NCBI GenBank assembly: GCA_964058845.1
Contig: CAXKVR010000056.1
Location: 186,001-250,000, forward strand
Direction: 5' to 3'
DNA: 64,000 nucleotides
DNA from: Carex sylvatica
Lineage: Eukaryota > Streptophyta > Magnoliopsida > Poales > Cyperaceae
Of this stretch, positions 47,192-57,262 are shown in pieces (position 1 is the first letter of the stretch; every line of letters begins with the position of its first letter). Made by a program: the position numbers and the translations under genes. The notes under the pieces are model-generated. The model was not told the origin of the DNA. It saw only the letters and a program-made list of their open reading frames with translations, and ran no database searches.

Positions 47192-48745
47192 TGATGAGTA
47201 TAAATTATGATACTTTTGTCTAGAGTTTTATATCAATAACTTGATCAATTTCTATGTATTTAGTTTAATTTAGTTTAGAATTATATCAAGAATCAAGTTG
47301 CTACCGATGTCTATTTAAATTTCAGGAAGTGAAGCAAATTCTAGATCTTCTCTCCAGCTTTTCGAAAAGTGGTAGAACACTAAAAACGGAGTTACGAATA
47401 ATGAGTTATGCCCATTTGAAGTTTGGTTCACAGCAGAAACAGAGGCAGCACGCGGGCTGCGCAGAATCCTACGCGGGCCAGAATCCCACACGGGCCACGC
47501 AGACCAAATATGGAAATTCCAGCTTTCGACATATTTTCGTATTTTTCCATATCTTGGCCATATGAACTCCGTTTTAGGAAAATAAAGACTTGCTGGAAAG
47601 AGGATAACGAGATCTACAATTCTATGAAGGTTATAAATTAGAATTTATAATGTGCAAGTCACAAAAATTTTTTTAGAAAGACATCAGCTGAAATTTATTG
47701 CCATATCTCACGAGGTCTTGATTGATTCACCTTCCATCCTTGGTTGCTTACTTCCCAAGTCACAAAATAGTTATAAATGAGAGAGAGGCAGCAGGAGGAA
47801 GGGTATCTTCCCTTTGGGATCTCTCCTTTGGGGAGATCATCTCTGAGATACCACCATTCTTCTCTATTTTGTTTCGAGGGCTTAGAAAGAAGAGGCTCGG
47901 CTTGGAGCTTATTTTCTTAGAGTTTTATAATTTCTTTGAACTTTCTTATCTCTATTTGTTTTATTTGTTTTATAATTATGTTAGGCTAGACTTTTTAGTT
48001 TTTAGGGTTATGATGTAGTCGAATACTTTATTTTTATATGCAAGTTATTTGAATCTGTGTTGATGTTTGTGTTTACTTATTTGAGTAGTATTTTAATTGC
48101 TTAGTTGAAATTGTTTGGATTATTCTTGGTTTACTGTTAGATGAACTGCAGTATCTTTCTTGTACTTTGGTCTTGATCTTTCTCTCAACCAGACTAAGTA
48201 TATGAGGTAGGTTTGTGAGCCGAGAGGTGAACTTTCCATGCGTCGAGAGATGGTGGATACCTTTAGTAAATCAGACAAGTAACTTAGGTATAATACTAAC
48301 AAACGAGAGTTGAGGTTTAGAAACCTAAGAGGGCAGAAATTGCAATTCCAGTATTGAGTTTATTAAGCCAACAAATGAGACTTGAGGTTTAGAAATATCA
48401 AGTACGGTCAATAGAACTCTACACAAAGCTACCGATACAGAAACGAATAGCTACTATATTAACTCGAGGGCCACACGGACCGTGTATGAGAGTACACGGC
48501 TCGCATCAGGTACCGAGAGACAAAGTTGAAGATGAAATCAGAAATCCTAGAAACTTTTTTTTTTATTCTTTATAAAATCAAAATAAAAAATCTTTATTGT
48601 TTTAAGTACAATCAAATTACCATTTCTCACTTCTATATTTTAGTTAATTTAAGTAGAGTTCGGTAAAGTTCGAACAGTCCCTTAAATCGATACTTGATAA
48701 TACTACGCGATAGAATTATATACTTGCAATCTGAATCGAAAGTAA
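47192..48745 (+). mobile_element. LTR-like block, probably a Ty3-type solo LTR
   Basis: It begins TGATGAGTATAAATTATGATAC, a common start of Athila/Tat-type LTRs (given in part). Then a GC-rich leader-like part (ACGCGGGC, CACACGGGCC) at 47440-47500, GGGAGATC words at 47815-47845, and near 48665-48745 GTTCGAACAGTCCCTTAAAT and GATAATACTACGCGATAG, like the 3' part of such LTRs. No flanking duplication was established, so ends are approximate. Confidence 0.4.
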
Positions 48746-48979
48746 AGTCAAAGTTAAATAGTATAGTTTACTATACTAAAACTTTGAGAACTAACTTTTG
48801 GTGTAACAAGTGTGCCATTTGAAGCCTTCTGTTTTCCTGCTACAATAAATTATTTTGAGTGTACCAGCAATCTTAAGAAAACAAGAAAAACAGTTGATCT
48901 ATTTACAACCAAAGTGGCATGGCAAAGAACTACTAATTGGCTTAAATAGGATCATTGGAGGATACAAGAGACAACAAGG

Positions 48980-49800
48980 CACCAAAATTCTCACCAGTAA
49001 TCATCCACGCTGAATCTCCAAACCCTGCTGTACCAGAACGCATACTGGTGATACTGGTACACCCATCAGTGACTCATTTTCTGAATTTTTGAAAGTACAA
49101 GAACAAACAGTTTTCAAATTGCAAGTCTTTAATCAAGCATATAAAAATGAATGTAGTAGTATACTAAAAAAGAAGTATACCATTAACTTAAATCAATGCA
49201 AAACTTAAATAAATAAAAATAAAGCCATCATTTTTTATTTTGCCTAAGATAAATAAAAAAGAAATACACCATTATCCTAAATACACTTCATTTTTAGTTT
49301 TGCCTAAGATGAAAAAATTAGTATGATACAAGCACGAATTTGGTTTATGTTTATGCTCTATACCTTAATCTGGTACCCAGAAACTCATAATATTTGAAGC
49401 ACTAAAGAAGTAAGCTATTTGAACTGAAAGCGGATAAACTATATTTTTCTGACTATAAAGTTGTTTTCCAAATTTTCAAAATCACCTATGATAGAGAGGG
49501 AGAGAGAGACTTACATGGTGCTCTTTTGATTCCTTACAAGGCGGAGGAGAGACGACCACTGGCACAAACGAAGGAGAGACGACCACTGGCACAGACCGAG
49601 GTGAGGCTAACGCAAGACTGATCGCCGAGCATTGATCCAGTGGTCCGAGCATTGATCCAGGCGGAGATAGAGGGGTTTGGAGATTAGAAGAAGAGGCGGA
49701 GATAGAGGGGTTTCGCACAAAGAGGCGTTGATTCAGACAAAGATAGAGGGGTTTCGCACAAAGGAGATTAAAAGAAGAGACGTTTTTAAACTGGAGGTAT
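48980..49800 (-). other. Possible captured gene pieces on the minus strand
   Basis: 49482-49718 reads as MRNPSISASSSNLQTPLSPPG and a Ser/Pro/Val-rich stretch with an internal doubling of FVPVVVSP. It is preceded by three copies of GTGCGAAACCCCTCTATCT-type sequence. At 48985-49060 a short frame gives TAGFGDSAWMITGENF. Neither is recognised. They may be exons of a captured gene or random open frames. Confidence 0.25.
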
Positions 49801-50340
49801 GCAGTGGCAAAATAAATTAATTGTGTAAAGGATAAAATTAAAAATATATCAAAATAGTATAAGAGTACAGTATAAATGACATTTTCACAAATTAATCAAG
49901 TTTAGAATGACATTTCTTAATTTTCAAGTTTGGAGTGACAATCTCCCAATTTCAAAGTTTCGGAGTGGTATTTTCACAATTTTTCCTTAAATAAATCAGA
50001 TTTTTCTTGTTTTCTATGTTGATAGTATTGCTTTTTGAGGCAGTAAGTGTAGTTAACCTTTTGAGGCTTTGATTTTTTGATGGAGTTCATTGGGCCGTCA
50101 ATTTAAACTTAGCCTGTTCACATTAGAGCCTTTTTAAGGCCCAGTTAGTCTCTATCAAACTTGAAGGTTTCCGGTGTAAATTAGCCCACATTGAAAACCA
50201 CTAAAGGAACAAATATTGTTCTGCTGGTTAGTGCAGTTGGTAGCATAAGTTTTTCCAGTAAAGTACGTGACCAGTTCCAATTCTGTATATACAGGAATAA
50301 AATGTGTGAATGTAAATATAGTTTACGAGTTATTATAAAA

Positions 50341-50764
50341 GAGAAAAGGTTTTCATCCATTATGTTTTATCCACGATTTTTCTACAAACTACTCTCTAAC
50401 GCATTTTAACTGTAAAACTCTAATGACCTAACAAATTTTCACGGTCACCGGTTCCCACCAGTACGAATTCCTTAAATAAACTTCCTTCTTCACGAGCGTC
50501 TAATTTCTTTTTACAAATTTTCGATCTCTTTGTGGACTCTTTTCTCTCTTGAGAGAAAAGGTTTTCATCCATTATGTTTTATCCACGATTTTTCTACAAA
50601 CTACTCTCTAACGCATTTTAACTGTAAAACTCTAATGACCTAACGAATTTTCACGGTCACCGGTTCCCACCAATACGAATTCCTTAAATAAACTTCCTTC
50701 TTCACGAGCGTCTAATTTCTTTTTACAAATTTTCGATCTCTTCGTGGACTCTTTTCTCTCTTGA
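50341..50764. repeat. 212-bp tandem duplication upstream of the ABCG relic
   Basis: 50341-50552 is repeated at 50553-50764 (both start GAGAAAAGGTTTTCATCC) with about three differences. It contains GGTCACCGGTTCCCACC and CACGAGCGTC and ends in a CT-rich leader-like part, so it probably duplicates promoter/5' UTR sequence of the following gene. Confidence 0.95.
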
Positions 50765-51272
50765 TCTCTCTCCTCGTTCTCTTCTCTCACCTAACCATAA
50801 TTCTGATTCTTATGGATTCAGATCTGATCTCGCCCCATTTACACACTAGCTTTCGCTCTATTTCTTTTGAATTTAGATCTGATCTCTCGCTCCAGTTCGT
50901 ACCAGGATCGCGCCGACAATGAGGAGGAGGGCTTGCGGTGGGCTGCCATTGAGCGGCTTCCCACCATCACCCGGGCCTGCCATGGCCTCCTTAGGACGAT
51001 AGAAGCCGTTGGATGTTATAGTGGTGGTGGTGGTGGTAGTGGTAGCTGTCCAGTTGAGAGTTTGTTTGCTGAGGTGGATGTGGCCAGACTGACGCGTGGG
51101 GACTGCACTGGTCTCATTGACCGTTTGTTGGGAGATTTCGAGGATGCTGAGAATTTATTTCACAGAATTTGCCACAGATTTGATGCGTCAGTTTCATTCC
51201 TTTCCTTAATTTCCATCCTCTTCATCTCTTCACATCCCTACCCTACCCTTGGCCTTCATCTCTTATAAACTA

Positions 51273-53987
51273 GGGTTAATTTCTCATGTACCCCTAAAGA
51301 GTTCTTCAATTTCTTATTTATCCCTCTACTCTTTATTATATTCAATATACCCTTCAACTCTTTTTATGTCTTTCTATTTACCCATAAAATTAATTATTCT
51401 AATTTAAATCATATTAAGATCTATCTTTTTTCATTATACCCTTGCTCTTATTTAGAGGTAATCTGTCTCTTCTTTTATGCATTCTCATTCTTTTTCTTCT
51501 GCTCTGCTCTTGTTTTTCTTGCATTGACCTTTGCTGCAGCTCTTTTGTTCCTGTGTGGTGGGAAAATATTTTTTCATTTTCTAGATTTGAGAAGACTTCA
51601 TTCACGGATGTAGAAATGTATCAGATAAGGTTGGTAGGTGGAGTGTAGTAACGGTGGGTAAGTAACAACTATTTTAACTTTGGTAGGTAGAATAACTTTC
51701 TAAATATAATAAGGAATTAAAATAGGCAGAGAGATAAGAAAAGAGAGAAAGGTATTTTGTTGTATTGAAACTTGAAAGAACTAAATTGGATAGACATGAA
51801 TGAAGATGACTAAGCCAGGGAGGAAGCTGACTTCTCTTAGGCTTTCCATTATACAGGTTTTGTGCATGGGTTTAGTTAGAGATTTGCATGTTGGTTGCAA
51901 CAATATTTTTTTTTTGTCTATTTGACTAATTTGCAAAAACACACAATTATTAAATTTTACGATTTTTTTTAGTTTTGAAAGATATGTAGGTTCAAGTCAA
52001 ATTGAATTGCATAATGAAATACTTGGACTGAAGAAATCATGAAGACACTTATCAATAATTCAAATTATAAAATTAGAAGCTTGGTAAAGTAATCCTGAGG
52101 CTGTTTAAACAGGGATAAAACGTTGGTAACATTTTAGGCATGTCAGAAACGTTGAAGAAATAATTGATCAAACTCAAAAAAGAAATTAAAATGTTGTAAC
52201 GTTTTAATCTGTCAGACCAGCTGAAATACAACTGTGCAGAATTAATATGAAACGTTACAACGTTTTACAACCGTTGTAATGTTTTAGAGAATGTCAGAAC
52301 TGCTAAGCACAACTGTTTAGATTTTACTTGAAATGTTGCAACATTTTACAACCGTTGTAATGTTTCAAGAATGTCAGAGCTTTAAGCACAGCTGTATCAG
52401 AATTCAAAATCAAATGTTGTAACGTTTGTCAATAGTTACAACGATTTACTTATATCATCGTTGTAACGTTTTACAAACGTTGTAACGATTTAATTAATTC
52501 TGAGCTTTAGAAATTCTTGTTTTTGATCAAGTATGAGTCAGTGCAAAATGTTACATAACGTTATACAATCGTTGGTAACGTTTTGAATGATTAGCTGAGC
52601 TGTCAGAAAATTGAAACCCTAAATTGCATTTTGAACTAAAACGTTGTAACGTTTTAGCTCACTAAGCTCATTTTTGAGCTATTTCTATAAATAGGACTTT
52701 AAGCTTTCTTCCCAAAGCATCTGAGCCGACCATAAACTTTTAAAATATAATTTTCTGAGAGCTTTAGTTATTTCATTGTTGTGAGAGCTTAAAACTTCAA
52801 AATTTCTCAAACAACCTCAAATCCACTTCACTAATCTCAAGTTAGATTAGATTATAATGATCTATTGAGTGTTTCTTTTGAGTAGCTTAAACTTAGAGAC
52901 CTTGTTCTCATCTGTAGGAGGCCGTGTGACTTCCCTTGGTTGTAAGAGCTCGCCGAATCTTGTTTCTAGTTGGCCGATTGACTTCCCGCTTGGATTGTAA
53001 GGGCTCAACGGTTTACAAGTTGTAATCCTTTTATATTGGGTAATAGAAAGGCGCACCTAAAAGAGGTTGCGAAGCCCCGAAGACGTAGACCTTTGTTTTG
53101 CTGAACTCCGTTATCATTCTGTGTGTCAAATTCTCTAAACTCTTTTATTTACTTTCAATTGCAATTATTTTCAGTTTTTAGAACAATTTGTAGTACCCCA
53201 AATTCAACATTGCAGAGGTAAGATAATAGATAATAAATACTCAATAGAAGTGGAGAAAAACTCACATATATAAGTTATCGAGATAATACATGCAAATTCA
53301 ATGTATTTAGACAATGTATTAGGCTTAGAAATCTCAACATAATTTTGTTATACAGTTAATAGCGCTGGAGTTTAATTGCATTAGATAGGTGGTCTATAAA
53401 TACACCATATGCTGTAATAGAACAAGCCAATGAAAATACAACAATTCATTCAGATTACTGCCTTATAGATCTTTTCGACTATGATGATCATATCAAACAA
53501 TTGAATGAAGGAAGCAAACAAATTTGAATAAAATATTCTTTAGATGATGATAATTTTTGGAGTTTCAAGTGAATTAACGCTCTAGGACTCTTCGTTCAAT
53601 ATTGTTTTCTCAATTTCGAATTAAGACTTTACGGAGTTACCTCATATGTTTAAAATTGTTCCAAATGAATCTCTATTGTAGATCTATCACCCCGCACAGT
53701 AACAAAAGAGTTGGAATAGAGATCACGAAAAAAAAAAACAAGAGTGGAGTAGAAGAAAAAAAAAAAAGAGTGCAGAAAAAAAGAGACAAATGAACTCTAA
53801 AAAAGAGCAAGAGTATAATGGTAAAAAATAAATATTAATACTATTTAAATTAGAGCAATTAATTTTATGGGTAAATAGAAAGACATGAAAAAAGTTGAAG
53901 GGTATATTGAATATAATAAAGAATAGAGAGATAAATAAGAAATTAAAGAACTCTTTGAGGATACATGAAAAATTAACCTATAAAGGA
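51273..53987. mobile_element. Long-TIR element in intron 1 of the ABCG relic
   Basis: Arms of about 290 bp: 51273-51560 and the reverse complement of about 53690-53978, sharing GGTTAATTT(C/T)TCATGTA, ATTTCTTATTTATC, TTCAATATACCCTTCAACT and TCTTTCTATTTACCCATAAA. The 9-bp word TATAAACTA lies directly outside the left arm (51264-51272) and again at 53988-53996, nine bases beyond the right arm. This fits a MULE-type target duplication with a ragged right end. No transposase. The interior consists mostly of an LTR copy (51889-53209). Confidence 0.8.
51889..53209. mobile_element. LTR copy with AACGTT palindromes, copy 2
   Basis: Collinear with about 35790-37048: the same GTCTATTTGACTAATTTGC start, AACGTT palindrome array (about 52110-52660), TATA box (52686), and end CCCCAAATTCAACA. 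It lacks the first about 290 bases of copy 1. A 64-codon antisense frame in each copy (52862-53056, 36703-36897) is shared by descent and shows no sign of being a gene. Confidence 0.75.
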
Positions 53988-54539
53988 TATAAACTACAAA
54001 AGCAAATGCGCACTTGAACATTTATTTTTAGTTTGAATTTTAGCCTTGCTTAGCTTACTAATTTGTTTCCTACTTTTCTTATCCATTGTATGAGGCTGCA
54101 GTGTTCAGCTTGAATTTCAGATTGAAGTGAGATTTAAGGGCCTAAAAGTAGATGCATACGTCCATGTTGGCAGCCGGGCGTTACCTTCAATTCCAATTTC
54201 ATTTGCAACATGACCGAGGTAATTTCATCAACCCCAATTTATCTTTTGTAATTTAAGTCACCTCTTATGTTCAGTACAATTTTGAAGAAACTATCTGTTT
54301 TTTGAAGGCTTTTCTGAGGCATTTGAGATTATTCCCTGGAAGAAGAACAAAGCTACCAATTTTGGATGACATCAGCGGCATAATCCAACCATCTAGGTGT
54401 TACTCAATTAACCATTTTTTGTTAAAGTTTGGTCAACAAACATAACATGTTAGGCTTTATGTGATACTAAATTTTATAATTCTTACATAATAACACTGTT
54501 GCTGGGCCCGCAAGCTCCAGTAAGACAACCTTGTTTTGA

Positions 54540-55600
54540 ATGTTGAATAATATAATTAGGTTTGCTATTTTGTGGTGAATATTATGGTTTGTGTTGAACA
54601 GATGCTGTGTGTGGCGAATATTATAGTTTTGTTGAACATATGATGGATGCACGTATAGATTTAGAAATTTTACAGTATACATGTAATTAATTTATAGTTT
54701 AGATTTAACAATTTTATAGTATTGATTGTTTGTAGGTTGTATGTTTTGGTTTTATAGTTTAAGTTGAAATTTTGTATTTTTTACATTTTATTTTATTCTT
54801 TTCATATGCTTATTTTACATTATTGAAATTTTATAGTTTTTACGTTTTGTTTTCACATTTTAAATTCACAATTTTACAGTATTGAAAAATTATATTTTTT
54901 AAATTGTATTTAATTGTTTTCATTTGCTAATTTTACATTATTGTAAATTTATTGTTTTTATTTTTTATTTTCACAGTTTAAGTTTACAATTTTACCGTAT
55001 TGAAAATTGACATTTTTTAAAATTTATTTAATCTGCTAATTTTATAATTTTGTAATTTTATAGTTTTTACTTTTTGATTTCACAGTTTAACTTGATATTT
55101 TTACAGTATTGAAAATTGATATTTTTCAACATTTTATTTTATTGTTTTCATCTGTGAATTTTGCATGTCTGTAATTTTATAGTTTTTTACATTTTATTTT
55201 TATAGTTAAAGTGGTTAATTTTATAGTATTCATTATTTTGATGATTTATTTGTGTGTTCATTAAATCGATAAAAAAAAAAAAAAAATTTAATTTTGTCTT
55301 TTTATCACGTTTTTTTGTCAAAATAACTACTAATAACTAACACTAACTACCAATAACTTCCTATAAGTACAGTTTGAAAGTACATTTTTTTTTTGTCATA
55401 TTGTGCAAGTTGCAATCTGTTTCTAATTATTATGGAACCACTTCAAATAGTTGCTGAATGTTTTGTGATTAACTGATATATGTTATATGATATATTATAT
55501 AGAGCATGTAGAAGTAGTTTTATAGTATTCGCACAATTTAAATCTGTGAACAAATAGTGAATAAAAGTCTATGGACCATTAGTCGCTTCCTATTTTCAAA
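54540..55600. repeat. Degenerate AT-rich minisatellite and spacer
   Basis: 54650-55240 consists of five or so units of about 115 bp built on TTTTATAGTTTTTAC, TTTTA(T)TTTTCACAGTTTAA, AATTTTACAGTATTGAAAAT and TTTTCATCTGCTAATTTTAC. No coding signal. A poly-A run follows at about 55272-55285. Confidence 0.75.
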
Positions 55601-55618
55601 ATTGTTATGTTTGACTTC

Positions 55619-55774
55619 GGGTTCCAAAGTAACTCAAATTTTGGTTTGGATTTGGACCATCAGATTTGCTCTGGTATATCGAAGAGGCCCTGTGCTTTCT
55701 TTCTCTGACCGGATTGCTCAGGATTCTGATCGGATGGTCCAGATCTAAGCTCAAAATTTGAGTTACGGGATCCT
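55619..55774. mobile_element. Small MITE (about 155 bp)
   Basis: Inverted repeats GTAACTCAAATTTTG...GGACCAT and ATGGTCC...CAAAATTTGAGTTAC, each about 45 bp. Related to the worn copy at 44836-44988. Non-coding; the target duplication is not clear. Confidence 0.65.
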
Positions 55775-55973
55775 GGGTGGATACACACACGTACTCATTT
55801 TGCTTAGCTTCCAGTCTGGTTGCGCCGTTGCGACATAAAAAATATATAAATATTCCCTGTTGATTCCGAGTCTCCGACTTTAAATAAACTTTTGTTTACC
55901 GACTTCTATAATTTCTATAATATAATTTTTGTTTTGGGTTCTTTTTGTTTTTGTATAAGGGGTAAAGTCGTGA

Positions 55974-56855
55974 ATAGGACTGGCAAAAAAAATTCGTAGT
56001 TCGTGATTCGATTCGGATTTGATTTGAGTTTAATTCGATTCGAAATGAATTTGAATTGAAACGAATCAAACTAGGTTCGGTTCGAAATTAATTCAAACCA
56101 AACTCAAACTTAGCCTGGTTCGATCGAAATGGGTTCGCGAACTTTTATGTTTCGAATCTCATAGTAACATCGGCTGTTCATTTATCTGATGAAATTAAAA
56201 TCCAAGATAGAGAGTCATAATTTAACTTAGCTGACGCTCTCTCGCTCTTAAATCTCAATAATATAGTTCTCTCTCCGCATCTTCCTGACTCACTCTCCCT
56301 CTTGCTCTAAAACTTAGCCGACGGTCTAGGCGACTGGCTGTCTCTCCGGCCGTCACTCCTCTCTTCGGCCTAGACGGCTGTCTCTCCTCTATCTTCGGCC
56401 CTTTCTCCTCCGCCTTCTCTACCTTTTGGATTCTCACTTCATTAGATGGTCCGATCGAGGGTTTGATCGAGTAAGCACTTGAGGTACGATTACTTGTTTT
56501 ACTGCATATTTCAGTTCTTGTACTTAGTCCTCCTTTTACGATTATTTATTGAGATGTATTTTTTAATGAACAATTTTTCAACTTAAAAATACTCATTTCA
56601 TACTGGTAAAAGGAAGCTATGTGAATTTTGTCCCGCAAGAAAAAAATAATGTATAAACTACCAGTATTATTAGGACTGCTAAAAAATAATTTAGTTCGTA
56701 ATTCGATTCGGGTTCGATTCAAAAAATATGTAGTTCACAATTAATTTGATTCAAAATAGATTTGGTTCAAAATAAATCAAACTAGATTCGATTCAAATCT
56801 TATTCAAACTAAACTCAAATCTAAAATAAATTCGATTCGATTTATTGCCACCCGT
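55974..56855. mobile_element. Non-autonomous hAT-type element, 882 bp
   Basis: Flanked by the exact 8-bp duplication AGTCGTGA (55966-55973 and 56856-56863). Tips ATAGGACTGGCAA and the reverse complement ACGGGTGGCAA, close to the hAT tip TAGGGGTGGCAA. Subterminal inverted arms are rich in TTCGATTCG/CGAATCGAA words. The centre (56220-56480) is a CT-rich, non-repetitive block with GGCCTAGACGG words and ends in TTGAG then GTACG, like a 5' leader exon. Confidence 0.9.
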
Positions 56856-56863
56856 AGTCGTGA

Positions 56864-57262
56864 AGAGGAGACTATAATAGAATTCGATAACTACAAAAAA
56901 AAATACAGTAAAACCCCTCTCCTCCACATTGGTTCAAAGCAATTGGAACTCTCCGTTCTGTCTGAACCGACTCTGAAGCCTGTCATTTTTTTGCAGAGAA
57001 GTCCCTCTTTTCTTGTTATTTTGATGAGAGTCGATTGATCGAGCATCATTTCTGTCGCAATATTTCTTCAGTAGCATCAACACTCAACCGATTTGCTTGA
57101 TATCTATGCAGAGAAGTCCCTCATTTTCTTGTAACATTGACAAGAGTAGATCGCCGGCTTCACTTAAAAACCTAAAACCACTTCTAATTGGTCTCCTATA
57201 GTGTGTATCATTGTTGCTAATTTTTTGCTGAATAGCCCTGGAAAGAATAAGTTTTGCACCCC
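56864..57262 (+). promoter_or_regulatory. Promoter and 5' leader of the BAC1-like gene
   Basis: CTCTCCTCC at 56918 and a doubled GCAGAGAAGTCCCTC (56995 and 57108) mark the likely leader. CTGAATAG then CCCTGG at 57222 could be a leader splice acceptor. No clear TATA box. The spacer to the hAT-type element is only about 400 bp. Confidence 0.4.

Larger units (their letters stand above)
46440..49988. mobile_element. Long-TIR element (MULE-like), 3.5 kb
   Basis: 46444-46570 and the reverse complement of about 49865-49986 align over about 120 bp at roughly 80% identity, from GAAAA(A)TTGTGA to CATTTATACTGTA. Each arm contains about four repeats of a GTGAGA(T/A)TGTCACTACAAA-like word. Possible worn 9-bp duplications CTAAATAAG (46421) and TTAAATAAA (49990) are not adjacent on the left. 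Between the arms lie exon-like pieces and an LTR-like block, so it could be a gene-capturing (Pack-MULE-type) element. Confidence 0.55.
50812..54539 (+). pseudogene. PDR-type ABCG transporter (ABCG31-like), truncated 5' part
   Basis: Exon 1 (to 51186) has EEEGLRWAAIERLPT, then VDVARLTRGD and LIDRLLGDFEDAE ... HRFDA. Exon 2 (54102-54218) joins as VQLEFQIEVRFKGLKV and HVGSRALPSIP. Exon 3 (54308-54396) reads AFLRHLRLFPGRRTKL and LDDISGIIQPSR. 54500-54539 has LLLGP and then SSSKTT, a Walker A-like piece, out of frame and stopping at TGA. This is the conserved N-terminus of full-size PDR exporters; the wording is closest to ABCG31 from memory. Breaks: the ATG at 50812 is out of frame with exon 1 after a local duplication of GATCTGATCTC, a 1-base shift in exon 2, Walker A damage, and nothing after it. 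A 2.7-kb element sits in intron 1. Confidence 0.8.

Noticed and set aside
47722..48018. 98-codon frame rich in Leu/Phe/Tyr
   Set aside because: Lies in an LTR-like block; no family match and composition explained by T-rich DNA.
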